Shown here piece by piece: positions 11,360 through 21,879 of a stretch of 35,973 bases of DNA. Position numbers and translations under genes: made by a program. Numbering within the stretch: the stretch's first letter is position 1; each line of letters starts with the position of its first letter. The DNA comes from Cercozoa sp. M6MM (taxonomy: Eukaryota > Endomyxa: Ascetosporea), in assembly GCA_040357565.1 (NCBI GenBank), contig JBDODJ010000117.1; one strand, 5' to 3'. The notes beneath the pieces are model-generated. The model was not told where the DNA came from. It did no database searches and saw nothing but the letters and a program-made list of their open reading frames with translations.

Positions 11360-12074
11360 ATGGACGACAATGAGGTCAGCGAGGTAATGTTGATATCTCA
11401 CTTCTGTTCCACGTGCTTTCGCGCATGCCGATCTTTGTAGGCGAAGCAGCAGGGAGTGCTGGGGCCGAAGAAAAAACGCAAGGCTTGGGGGCAGTACATC
11501 AACAAGGTGTGCTCCCGTTGGTATGTATCGTTGGGTGTTTGTTCACATGACTTTGTGGTCGATCGACAGGGCCCCGGGCAGCCCGAAGAACGCATCAGCA
11601 TTTGGCACACGGTGCAGAAGCGCAAGATCTCAGGGTTCGCTGCTCCGATGCGCAAGAATCTCGCCGAGTACCTGCGCAAGCACCCGCTGTGCGAAGTCTA
11701 TGGTATCATTGTTCGCCGCGGGGGGAGGCTTGCGTGTGCTTGCTGACTTGGCACTGCGTTTCCCAGTGAAAGAACGGCACGGACGCATGCTGATGGGCAG
11801 CAGCAAACCTAAGCCACGTCGGCGGCGACGCGAACCGCGCGATTCACCGTACATCTACCCCCCCTCCCGTGTATGTGGGAAGCCGTGTGTTTGTCTGTTG
11901 ACAGATACATCGCTGCCGAAAGTCCGAGTTTCGGCGCAGTTCCGTCGCCGATGGATTTGGTACACTCGCTCTGTGTGTGTGTTCCCTACTGTATTGTTAC
12001 GAAGGGATCGTCAAAGAACCGGCGTTCGCGGCGCCGACGGCAGCCGAAGCAGCAACACCAGGCACCGCAGCCGC

Positions 12075-12108
<34 letters not shown>

Positions 12109-14199
12109 CCAACAACAGCACCAACAACAACATCAACATCTGCAGCAGCAAGTACCACCGTCACAAGAACAGGTAGCCTGTCTACTGGATGTTTGTCCTC
12201 ATAAGGTTGTACGTGTGTGTGTGGACAGGCACTGCCGTCGACAGTGCTCATGATGACAGACGCGGCACTCATGCAGCAATTCCTCGACTTCCTGGTGGCG
12301 CAGATCGGCGCCGACAAGGCGATGCAGTGGTACCGCTCGGCGACGCCGCAGGAGCTGCAGCTGCAGGTCGGACAGTACGCACAGCAGCTGCTCAACGGTG
12401 CCGCGCCAAGTCTGCTCGCGCCGGTTCCGGTACCCTGAGCTTTCTACAACCACCTTCCGCCTTTTCTCTACACCGCATGTGCTCGTCCCAGGTGCAGTCA
12501 GGTTCACATGCACCAGTCCAGACAGCAGCGATGCCGGGTGTGCCGAGGTTAGGCCATGGTAGTTCTGTATTTATCGTATGTGTACATTATTCTGTTTTTT
12601 TAAGTTTATGTGCTTGCTTGTTTTTGTAGTTGTTTGTTTATTACCCGTGTGTCTATTGATCATTTGTTTCTGTGTTCGTTCGTTCTTTCTTGTGTATCTG
12701 TTTTCGTTTTTTGTGCTTACTTATTGTGTTTCGTATTCAATTCTGTTTTCAATTTATTCTGCATTCTTCATTAAATAGTTCATTTATTCATTTTAGTTGT
12801 TCATTTATTCTGTATTTAATTATCACGTGTTATTCACTTGAGACCTCACAGGCAAGGGCAAGGTGCCGCACGTGGAGTTTGGGCCGACGCACGGCCAGAC
12901 GCAGGCGCAGGCGCAGCATGTACAGGAGGCGTTCGCACAGGCGCAGGCGCAGGCACAGGCACAGGCCCGGACGATGCCGCACCAGGTGGAGCTGCCCATG
13001 GCGACTCCTCTGATCGACGACAACATTCCGATGGGCGCGTCGTCGCGTGCGATGTGCGATGACGACGACGAGGTCTACGAGGTGTGTGTGTGTGTGTGTG
13101 AGTGTGTGTGTGCCTATCTCTGGCCTTGCTACGATGACCCCTGTCCGCATGTGCAGGACGACATGCCGATGCACGTGACAGTAGACGAGATCTTCGACCT
13201 GGGCCCGCAGACACATGGACTGCACGAGACGCCCGACGTGCACCCGCACGTGCCGAGTGCGCACACGCACGTGCCCGACATGCACGTGCCGAGCAGTGTG
13301 CCCAGTGTGCATGGCGCACGTGCACCCACCGACGATGTGCCGCCGCACTTGAATCCGCGACGCGGACACCGGCGACACCGTCGTGGCACTCGCAACGACG
13401 AGGTATTCCTGCCTCCCCACACCCTTGACTCTTGCGCTTCACCCTGTTGTGACGACAGAACCATGCAGCCGACACGAAGCACCGGCGTGTGCCGTCGTCA
13501 GTGGCACAACGCCTGTTCTTCCAGCACCTGTACGGCAACGATGGTGAGCCTACCTACTGCATGTGTATGCGTGTGTATGTATATACATGTGTGTATGCAT
13601 GTGTGTATATGCATGCGTGTGTGTATATGCATGCGTGTGTGTATATGCATGCGTGTGTATGTGTGTGTGTGTGCGTGTGTGTGTGTTGTGGTGCAGAGCA
13701 TATGGCGGGAGTCAGCAATCCCGTGCCGATGCACGCAAGTGTCGACAGCTCCGGCGGCTTCCACAGTCGCCAGTCCAGTTTCGGCGGCAGCTTTGGCGGT
13801 GCCACTCTGTCCTAATATTCCTAAACCACTCTTTTGTTCTCTACCATACATACACTAATATATATATATATATATATATACATTATGCATATCTCGCAGG
13901 CTACGGCGGTTTCTCTGGCTTTGGCAGCTTTGGAATGGGCAGGTATGCGCTCTGTTGTCACACAGTACCCAAGCGAGTCTCAGAATACCTGTGTGTGTGT
14001 GTGTGTGTGTGCAGTATGAGCTTCGGGTTTGGAAGCTTTGGCCACGTCGGCAGCTTCGGCAGCGAGTCCACGCGGGATCACCCGCGAGATCATTCGATGC
14101 CCGTAACTTTTTTGTCCCTGCTTTTGCACATCAGCGCGCACCGTTTATTTGTGTTTGTCGCAACAGGTACCGGACCACTTTTACCCGATAGGACCTTGA
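11360..14199 (+). CDS. Low-complexity nuclear-type protein with polyQ and GF-rich tail
   Basis: Start MDDNEVSE at 11360. Later exons give GPKKKRKAWGQY (an SV40-like basic nuclear-localisation motif), then RKISGFAAPMRKNLAEYLRK, a compact, probably helical segment that I do not recognise. Next come KPKPRRRRREPRD and a Q/H-rich run (12060-12160). A well-formed helical segment follows (LMQQFLDFLVAQIGADKAMQ). After a long T-rich intron come QA repeats, an acidic patch (DDDDEVYE), a His/Val/Pro stretch (about 13220-13320), RRGHRRHRRG, and a Gly/Phe/Ser tail with repeated SFG. It ends DHFYPIGP, TGA at 14197-14199. Composition suggests a nuclear, condensate-prone regulator; this is inference. Phase agrees at each junction I checked, including donor 12559 and acceptor 12851. 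Confidence 0.6.
12559..12851 (+). other. Long T-rich intron
   Basis: This intron of about 293 nt is several times longer than its neighbours and is T-rich with TTCATTTATTC-like repeats, unlike the short C-tract introns around it. Donor GTAGTT and acceptor TCACAG keep the reading frame. Confidence 0.65.
13585..13665 (+). repeat. 16-bp tandem repeat GTGTGTATATGCATGC, intronic
   Basis: Three to four near-identical copies of a 16-bp unit containing the palindrome GCATGC lie in an intron of the low-complexity gene. Flanking sequence is degenerate TGTG. Confidence 0.8.
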
Positions 14200-15270
14200 A
14201 GAAGTTACTTGGGAGCCTCCGCCGCAAACGAGAGCAAAACTGTAACTCCTGAATGACTGAAGCGGCTCAACGGTGTGCGTTTATCGCTGTCAGTTTGATT
14301 ATTGTAACGTAAAATTCGCCAGGACGAAAACAAGCAGGAGCAATAATTCAGCAATAATTCCATTTTCAATAAGCAAGATTCTGGGTCGATTGATTCCGGA
14401 TTGTAGCCACGTATCCGGCGCTCTTTCAAGTTGCAGCGGCCTCGACCAGCAGCGTCCGCGAGCAGCGTACCGTAAACAATCTAACGCGAGCGTGTGTAAC
14501 ACGAAAGCCTCGGCTTGAGGGTGGGCATCCTGCTTTTTTGATCTGTTCGAGTGCTGTTTTGTGGGACACTGTGTGCCTGTGGGTGCCTGCGTTGAGTGCG
14601 CATGCCCGCGCGTTTCGGTGTTTGAGGCGAGGTGCGCCTGGTGCCTTTTTTTTGCTGCACAAGGATGTGGTGGGTTTTTTGGGACTGATGTTGCGATGGT
14701 CATTGACTGGCCATCACCGGCTGCGAGAGATCACTGGCGGTCATCATTGGCCATCATCAGCCATCTTTGTGCCAATGATCTGACTCGTTCGGCCGGTGTC
14801 ATGGGATCAGGTGTGCACCCAATGGTCAGGCGAGGGCACGGTGGGATCGGATCACTGATCGAATCACTGACCATGCCCCACCAGTGGCAACAGCAGTTGT
14901 TCCTGACTCCCGCTGGCTGCTCTCTGTTGTGCTGCCTGCTGGTGCTGCCTGGGGTACGTGCACATGTCTGTGACGACATGCCAGCAACCCGGGCCTGCAA
15001 GGGCACCTTTTTTGGCCCCACCTGGTCTGTTGCGCAAAGGCACGCGCGTAGTGCTGTGCGCAGCCTGTGTGTTTTTGTGTGTGCCTGCGTTGTTTCGACC
15101 TGTTTAAATGAGGCTGTATGTTATTACGCTTCTGTTATGTGCGTATGTGTAATAACAGACCCTCCAGACACGAATGCTCGCTTGTGAAACGCCGCAGGCG
15201 TCGGCGCAACTGTCGTAGCTTTGTCTACTAACCCCGTGACATCAGTATTCACTTGTGTCTCCATGTACAG
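14200..15270. other. Long spacer, possible unrecognised exon near 14800-14945
   Basis: About 1.07 kb separates two plus-strand low-complexity genes. The only protein-like stretch is an open frame at about 14800-14945 reading MVRRGHGGIGSLIESL then MPHQWQQQ and a hydrophobic segment; I could not link it by splicing with confidence. The T-rich and GT-rich remainder shows no RNA gene. Confidence 0.35.
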
Positions 15271-15277
15271 GTCGCAC

Positions 15278-16401
15278 ATGAGTGCGGCACTGGCCGGCTT
15301 GTCGGCCTTGTCGTCGATGGACGCCACAGCACCGGCGACGCGTCGTCGTGCTCCCTCCCACCCGGGTACTCTTTCCTCCTACCGATGCACACGCGCGTAT
15401 GGTACGCTCCTTGTGCAGTGGCGAGACCCTTGCACCCAATGGACGTGCGAACGCCGCAGCGACCGGCCATGTCGGTACAGTTAGTACATACCCCCCCCCC
15501 CCATCTCATGTCGGTCTCTATCTATCACTGTACCTGCCTGCAGTCGCGAGTAGTGGCGGCGTCGGACCCGCGTCCGCGAACGCGCCGACGTGCGCCGTCG
15601 CACGGACCTGCGCGGGTGCCGCAGCACCTCCAGGTGCCTTGTGTTTCTTTATGTGGGATTACTAGGGTAGACGCGGGGTGTGTGTGCCACAGGGCCACCT
15701 GCCGGGCATGGACCTGCCGCCGACGCCGGCGCACGAGGCGATGGCGCCGCTGCACGAAGACGTGCCGCCCGTGGTGGCGCGCAGCATGACGGAGCACGGC
15801 GGCTCCTACATGCCGCAGTCGTGTCCACCGCAGGTGTGCTGTTTTAGCCCCCTCCCCCTCATCTACCTTGTGGTTGTGTTACTGCCCCCCCCCCCTTACA
15901 CCCAGGCAATCGACTCGATGTCGCAGTCGCTGCGCACGCAGAGTACGCTGGCCACAATGACTCGCGACATGGCCACGATGCAGCTCGACAACAGCAACAG
16001 CGGCGGCAGGGGGCGTGCGCAGTCTGTGACTGTAACCCTACTCAAGTCTGTATACATATACATGTCTATAATATCTATGTACTGGTATGTGTGTAGGCTC
16101 TGACGATGCTGTCGCAGTCACCGCACGCGCCGCCGCGTCAAGTGTACCCTTGGCATGTGTCTGTATATATGCATATCTATGTGTATGTGTGCGTGTGCAG
16201 TCGCAGTCGCATGGTGTCGCCCGAACTAGGCCGCCGCAACCTGCCGCCTGTGCCGCGCTTTGTGGACCCGGTACTGCTTTGTGTACAATCATCGTATATG
16301 TAGATATTATATATATATATATATATATATCCTGTGTGTAGTATGAGACGAACCACATCATCGAGGAGGACGACAATGCCTTGTTCCAAATGGACATGTA
16401 G
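15278..16401 (+). CDS. Low-complexity Pro/His/Arg-rich protein, unknown function
   Basis: The first supported exon reads SHMSAALAGLSALSSMD from about 15271. It is preceded by a good acceptor (CATGTACAG), so an upstream exon may exist; the start is taken at the ATG at 15278. Seven further exons follow in phase, with VARPLHPMDVRTPQRPAM, RPRTRRRAPSHGPARVPQHL, GHLPGMDLPPTPAHEAMAPL, then MSQSLRTQSTLATMTRDMA, and MVSPELGRRNLPPVPRFVD. The C-terminus is acidic, IIEEDDNALFQMDM, TAG at 16399-16401. I recognise no domain. Composition resembles the C-terminal half of the preceding gene (Met-Pro-His-rich, repeated short motifs), so the two could be distant paralogues or wrongly separated parts of one locus, although the preceding gene has a clear stop at 14199. 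Confidence 0.5.
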
Positions 16402-17261
16402 CCCCCCCCCCCCCTGGTGTCTCTGCGTGCACGCAAATCGGGCCAGCGTTCCCCTCATTCGTTGTACAATATTATCTCGCCGGGCTGACTGCGCACACTC
16501 ACGGCACTTCCTCCCTCCTCTCAAACATCACCACACTGAAAAACGCGCACGAACACAAACTAAAATCCGCAATCACATCACTGAACTGGCGCCCCCGATT
16601 TTTCGATCACCGCGTGCGCCTGTGCGTGTGCACTCTCTCACTTTTCTTCGTGAATTAACGTTCGATTCATAATCGAGTTTCTTGGTTTGTTCAACTGACG
16701 TCTGGTCAGAGGATACAGTTCGGTTAGATGTGGGTCGGCGCATCGTTGTCCGGGGAACGTTAAAACCGGGCGGTAGACACGACGCGACCATACTCTTGTG
16801 ACCCACCCCAGACTGGCTCAGGGGACTATTTACTTGGTTTCGTATGAGGACTGTATTATCGCTTACTGTGTTCTCGAGAAAACAGTCTGTTAATCACAAC
16901 TAGCGATCCGCTGGAGTAGCATAAAACTGCACAAAGTTCTCTGCACACGTATCAACACACGCATACCCTCGGTGTTGCCGCTGAATGAACACGTCGGTAT
17001 TCGCGCGTTTGAACCAAACCGGAGCGCCGGCTCAAAAAAAGTCTTTCCGCGCCGACACACGGTTTAGTTTTAACCACCCACAGGTACCCACAAATCGTGC
17101 GCTTAGCGCTGCCATGGCTCCTTGGCACAGCGCGACAAAATTTCGCGTTTTGTCGTAATTTTTTTGCTGTTTTGTCACCATGCGTGTGCTCATGTGTGTG
17201 CTGCGTGCGTGCGCGCGTGTGCGAAACGGGAAATTTACGTGTGACCCGCGTAGTCATAATC
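16402..17261. other. Intergenic spacer upstream of eEF1B gene
   Basis: About 860 bp. A C-run follows directly after the upstream stop. I looked for exons encoding a glutathione-transferase-like domain that would extend the eEF1B gene and saw none. No tRNA or rRNA signature was found. Confidence 0.45.
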
Positions 17262-17728
17262 ATGTCGGCCGAGGAGCAGCAGGAGGTTGAGCAGTTCGAG
17301 ATCGAGGACTCGTCGTCGGACGAGGAGGTTGACCTTGATGAGGTCAAGGCCGCCGCCATCAAGGCCGCCAAGGAGCGTGAGGCTCGCAAGGTACTGAAAA
17401 TTTCTTTCGTCAGAGAAAGACTGATCTTATGCCGTATCGCGTGTTGCAACTACAGGAGGCCAAGGCCCGCTCGAACATCATCTTCGACATCAAGCCGGAG
17501 GGTCCGGATGTCGACGTCGAGGCGCTCGCCGAGGCTGTTAAGGGCATCGAGATGGACGGTCTCACGTGGGCTGCCTGCGAGATCAAGCCGTTCGTCTTCG
17601 GCATGAAGATGATGCAGATCTCGTGCTACATCTTCGACCAGAAGGTGTCGGTCGACGCGCTTGAGGAGGCCATCAACAACCTCGAGGGCTGCGGCTCGTC
17701 GGAGATCGCCGTCTTCAACAAGGTCTAA
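17262..17728 (+). CDS. Translation elongation factor eEF1B exchange subunit, short form
   Basis: Two exons (17262-17390 and 17456-17728) encode about 133 residues. Exon 1 is MSAEEQQEVEQFEIEDSSSD plus more acidic and Lys/Ala-rich sequence. Exon 2 is the EF1-GNE domain, with SNIIFDIKP, LTWAACEIKPFVFGMKMMQI and the C-terminal VFNKV, matching the family's [30 protein letters not shown] and AFNKI. This domain exchanges GDP for GTP on eEF1A in the cytosol. Typical eukaryotic eEF1B alpha/beta proteins are about 210-280 residues with an N-terminal GST-like domain or zipper; here only the acidic region and catalytic domain are present. An in-frame ATG at 17097 exists, but its extension is Cys/Val-rich and unlike the family, so 17262 is preferred. 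It is convergent with the PHD gene. Confidence 0.88.
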
Positions 17729-17863
17729 GATGCCCGTCGTCGGTTCACAGACTACGTTGTTGATGCATCACTGTGTAGTATCCTATTGATAGCGCAGACA
17801 AAAGTTAGTTCAGGCTCGAAGTGCAAAAGGACTAAGAAACCAAGTCGGTTAAACCAAGTACAG

Positions 17864-18027
17864 AGGTCAGCAACAAGGGGTTACGTGTGAGTGTAAGAAC
17901 TGGGGCCTGGAGAGGTGCTTTTACCTGGTTAGCAGAGAGCCTTTTCAGGAAAGGAGCGATATGCTCTTTTGAGGCCAGTCTACCAAGCACAGGGCAAGGA
18001 GGTTAGCAACATTCTCGGAGGGTCAGG
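17864..18027 (+). repeat. Dispersed repeat copy A (about 160 bp)
   Basis: This segment aligns over its length with the reverse complement of 25632-25786, sharing blocks such as GGCAGCAACAAGGG-like, GCCTGGAGAGGTGCTT, GAGAGCCTTTTCAGGAAAGG, AGTCTACC.AGCACAGGG and GTTAGCAA.A.TCTCGGAG, separated by small indels and substitutions. It lies between the convergent eEF1B and PHD genes. The family is unknown; I see no terminal inverted repeats or poly(A). Confidence 0.8.
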
Positions 18028-18113
18028 GTACCAAACAAAGATCCCGAAAGACTAACCGGATAGAGAATATCGTTTTTAACAAGACACCGTTCATATTGAT
18101 CCAAACTCTTCAG

Positions 18114-19050
18114 CTATGATCGGCGTTTGTGTTTGCGTTGTTGCCAGCGGTTCCAGTGCGTTGCGCAGTAGCACATGATGACGTCGGGTCCTGCACGTGT
18201 TTGTTTCCACTCGACATGGCAGTCGCGATCGAGGCCGCTACACAAAGACGTGGTGGGAATACAATGATTTGAGCTGATGTACCATGGCACGTGAAACACG
18301 ACGTCGCACTGCAACAGACAAAATACAACCAGCCGTTTGCGCACACATCAAGAAGATGCTACCTGGGGGTCACAGCACTCGATGCAAGCACCTTGCTGCT
18401 GCCGGCAAAAGTGGCACGTTAACTGGAATCGCGCTTCTGGTACTCGCGTGATGTCAACGACATCTGCTCCAACACAAGGCACTTACGAACAAGTACAGCA
18501 CCGAGAACCAAATACATACCGGTGGCATTGGGCAGGAGGTAGAACACTTCAGGCACCCAGAAACTGCACAGCAGGTGAGCCCACCGGCCGTCGGAGGTTC
18601 GTTTCATCACGCCGCGACGGCAGCGCGGTCCCAGGGCCGCCTGAGCGTTGTCTGCGCACAGATACTCAGTCAGGGTCAACACGTGCGGAGAAACGCAAGA
18701 TACCGTGTGAGTGCGGGCACAGCGAACACTTTGGAAGGTCGGCCTCGGGAAAGTCTCGTTTGTAGGCGCATCTGCAAGCAATCAACACTTCCACGCCTCG
18801 TAGGCAAAACAGAAAACACGACGTACTCGTCGCAGAACCAATCGCCATCGGGAATCTTGTGCGACAGTGGGAAGCCATAACAGCCCACGTGAACAGCAAC
18901 GTCACACCCGTCGCAGTAGACAATATCGCCACCGTCTTCTTCACCTGCAAAGGAAAAGGGAAATGGGTGTTTATTGGTGTTCGTTCTGAAAGAGTGATGA
19001 CCTTGGCATATGGCACACGTGTCGCTCAGATCCTCGTCAAGTGACTGCAT
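18114..19050 (-). CDS. PHD finger plus extended PHD (PZP-type) chromatin reader
   Basis: Six minus-strand exons splice in phase. The start MQSLDEDLSDTCAICQ at 19050 leads straight into the first PHD zinc ligands. Exon 2 carries IVYCDGCDVAVHVGCYGFPL and GDWFCDE. Exon 3 has CAYKRDFPEADLPKCSLCPH, which begins the second module, followed by VMKRTSDGRWAHLLCSFWVP, then FQLTCHFCRQQQGACIECC and CDVVFHVPW. It ends HWNRWQQRKHKRRS with TAG at 18114-18116. This is the PHD-knuckle-ePHD pattern of the JADE, BRPF and AF10 families, whose modules read the histone H3 tail. The whole protein is only about 240-250 residues, so it is essentially the reader cassette alone. Position relative to OAT is divergent. 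Confidence 0.82.
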
Positions 19051-19482
19051 GGCAACATGGCATCCACCACTGTACCCAAGACAAACGCCGTTTTAGAGGC
19101 CGGAGCCACCATATTTTTTAATTAAAGGGGTCGAATTTGAAACAGCAAAGCTCCTGACTACTGAGCGGTCTTAGAACAAGGAAACCGCCGTGAGTTGGTT
19201 TTTATCTACGTCTAAACAGAGGTATAGCTCATGCTTGCAAAAACACGACACGTTCTTGTTGGTCGATCATTTTAATTTGGGCAAAAACACGCCGACCAGC
19301 AAGCGAAATTTTCTGAGCAACAACATTTATTGTCGGTTTAAACAATGAGTCCAGCAGCAGCTGATTGATTGTTGGTCACGGTGTTTCTCGTGCGCGTGTT
19401 GCACCCGTTTCTCTGACTCGGAAATCGAAGTGCTCCCCACTACTTTTGGTGACTGTAGGACTCCAGCGCCAGCATAAACACG
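19051..19482. other. Divergent promoter region, PHD gene and OAT gene
   Basis: This 432-bp spacer separates the 5' ends of the minus-strand PHD gene and the plus-strand OAT gene. It contains an AT-rich block (TTTTTTAATTAAAG near 19113) and no exon or RNA gene that I can support. Confidence 0.5.
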
Positions 19483-19596
19483 ATGATGCAGCATCTCCGA
19501 ACGATGGCGCGCCGTGCGCAGCTCGCTCAGGTGCGATTGGCCGGCACGTGTCCGATCGCGCTGAGCGAGAACACCAAGGCCTTCCTGCAGATCGAG

Positions 19597-19688
<92 letters not shown>

Positions 19689-21635
19689 CTCGCTATCTTT
19701 GCGTGTACCGTCTTGCTGATTTCTTTGGTACTGTTGTCGGACAACAGGAGGACTTTGGCAGCTTCAACTACCACCCGATGGAGGTGGTGCTGAAAGAGGC
19801 CAAGGGCGTGCACGTCTACGACGTCGATGGCAAGGTGCTTTACCTTATCATTTATGCTTCTTGCTGTACCTGTGTATTCTTCAGGAGTACATGGACTTCC
19901 TGTCGGCCTACTCGGCAGTGAATCAAGGCCACTCGCACCCCAAGATCGCCGCCGCTGCCATCGATCAGTTGCAGAAGCTCGCTCTGACATCGCGTGCTTT
20001 CCATAACGTACTCCCCCCCCCCTCCCGCCGCGCACAGCCTCAATTTACCGTCTTTTTGTTGACAGGACCAACTCGGTCCGTATTCGCAGAAGATGTGCGA
20101 GTTGCTTGGCTTTGAGCGGTAAGCGACACTGTGCGTGTGTATGCAAGCATGCAAGCTGTGTGTGTAGACTGCTGCCGATGAACACGGGTGCCGAGGCTGT
20201 CGAAACTGCGCTCAAGCTGACTCGTCGATGGGTATTTGTTTACCTCCCCTATCCCCTAGCCTTTACCCTTTTTCGTTTCCATTTACCCTTTGTCCTTTAC
20301 CCCTGCCATCTTAAACTTCCCCTCAGGGCACGGCCGTCAAGGGCATTCCGAATGACCAGGTCAAGGTCGTCGTCGTTGAGAATTGCTTCCACGGACGCAC
20401 CTTTGGTGCCATCTCGGCCTCGACGGATCCCACGGTACCCACCTTACCTCTCCGCCCCTTTCTACCGCACCCTACCCCGTGGACAGGCCTTCGAGCAGTT
20501 CGGCCCGCTGCTGCCGGGTTTCATCAAGATCCCGTACAACAACCTCGAGGTAATCCTGACTTGTCCCCCCCCCCTCCAGATCCGCCGTACCTTGTGTGTT
20601 GTAGGCCCTGGAGGCAGCCTTCCAGGACCCGACGGTTGCCGGTTTCTTGTTCGAGCCGATCCAGGGCGAGGCTGGCATCATCGTGCCTGATGTACAGATG
20701 CTATACCTCTATTCCCATGGTGCCACACATACTCTTGGGTATAGGATGAGTACGTGCCGGGCGTGCGTGCCCTGTGCGACAAATACAATGTGCTCATGGT
20801 GGCTGATGAGGTGCAGACTGGTCTGTGTCGCACGGGTACCCCCCCCCCCCGTTATCTTGATGTTACCTTTTTACCCCCTCCCCCCCGACAGGCAAGATGC
20901 TGGCGGTGCAGCACAGCAACGTCAAGCCGGACCTCATCATTCTCGGCAAAGCTCTCAGCGGCGGCTTCTACCCAGTCTCGGCCGTGCTGGGTTCCAACGA
21001 GGTCATTCGCACTATCCACCCGGGTGGTAGGCCTTCCTTTCCATACCCCCATCCCATACCCCCGTACACTCGACCCACTTATCCCCTACCTTGTAGAGCA
21101 TGGTAGCACCTTCGGCGGCAACCCTGTAATCAATCATTCTGACTGTTCTATACCCTACTTGTTTGCTAGTAACTGTATCTGCTATGTATAGCTGGCATGC
21201 CGTATTGCGTGTGCTGCCATGGACGTGCTTGTCGAAGAGAATCTCGCCGACAATGCTGGTAGCCTATGCCCTGTCCCCTTACGCACTATCACTCCCCTGC
21301 ATACAGAAAAGATGGGCGAGATCTTCCGCAGTGAACTGCGCGCGCTCGAGCACCCAATGATCGCCGAGGTGCGTGGCCGCGGCCTGCTCAACGCCGTCGT
21401 CGTGCAGCCTAAGGACGGCAGGGTACCCTGTGATATAAATGTGTGTATGTGTGTATGTGTGTTAAATGTATAAACTAAGGACGCTATGGACGTGTGCTAC
21501 GCCATGATGGAGCGCGGCCTGCTCGCCAAGCCGACGCACGGCGACACGATCCGCTTCGCATGCCCGCTCGTCATCACCGAGCCGCAGCTCCGCCAGGCCG
21601 TCGAAATCATCCGCGACGCGCTCGAGTCGCTCTAA
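19483..21635 (+). CDS. OAT: Ornithine aminotransferase (class III PLP enzyme)
   Basis: Fourteen exons splice in frame. The N-terminus [20 protein letters not shown] is Arg/Ala-rich and lacks acidic residues, like a mitochondrial presequence; initiation could be at either of the two leading Met codons. Family landmarks in order: [129 protein letters not shown] (the Lys in LGKALSGG is the PLP Schiff-base lysine), and GSTFGGNP. It ends [14 protein letters not shown] at 21633-21635. The enzyme transfers the delta-amino group of ornithine to 2-oxoglutarate, linking arginine and proline metabolism. The last intron uses an AAG acceptor. Introns carry C-runs and a CT/CTAT microsatellite. Confidence 0.93.
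19600..19690 (+). repeat. (CT)n / (CTAT)n compound microsatellite, intronic
   Basis: A CT run of about 50 bp passes into CTAT tetranucleotides within the first intron of the OAT gene, giving a very strong pyrimidine tract well upstream of the acceptor at about 19748. Confidence 0.9.
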
Positions 21636-21879
21636 CTCCGACGAATCCGCATTGCCCTCAATCCCTGCCTACGATTACTTATCTATAATTTTCTCATGTC
21701 AGTGACTGCCAGTGGCAAAGTCGCGTCGTTTCTGTTCCGGCGTGCGAACTAAATTGAACGAGCATTTATACTGTCTCGGTAATAAGGACGGGCAGGGCGC
21801 ATACCAACGGCCGGCATAACCTGAATTCATCCATCGTTGACGTACAAAACTGTGAGTTGGCCGAAAAGGCACAAACCAA

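Noticed and set aside
12830-13540. Minus-strand open frames of about 200 residues opposite the low-complexity gene
   Set aside because: They are Arg/His/Ala-rich shadows of GC-rich coding exons on the plus strand and contain no plausible domain or consistent splice pattern.
13585-13665. CRISPR-like array
   Set aside because: The 16-bp units are contiguous without unique spacers and lie in a eukaryotic intron, so this is a simple tandem repeat.
14541-15187. 208-residue plus-strand frame as a complete gene
   Set aside because: Most of it is low-quality Cys/Val/His-rich sequence from GT-rich DNA; only the part near 14800-14945 looks protein-like, and no splice links could be verified.
17097-17261. 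Upstream in-frame ATG that would extend eEF1B by 55 residues
   Set aside because: The extension is Cys/Val/Arg-rich, unlike any eEF1B N-terminus, and MSAEEQQ at 17262 has a normal context.
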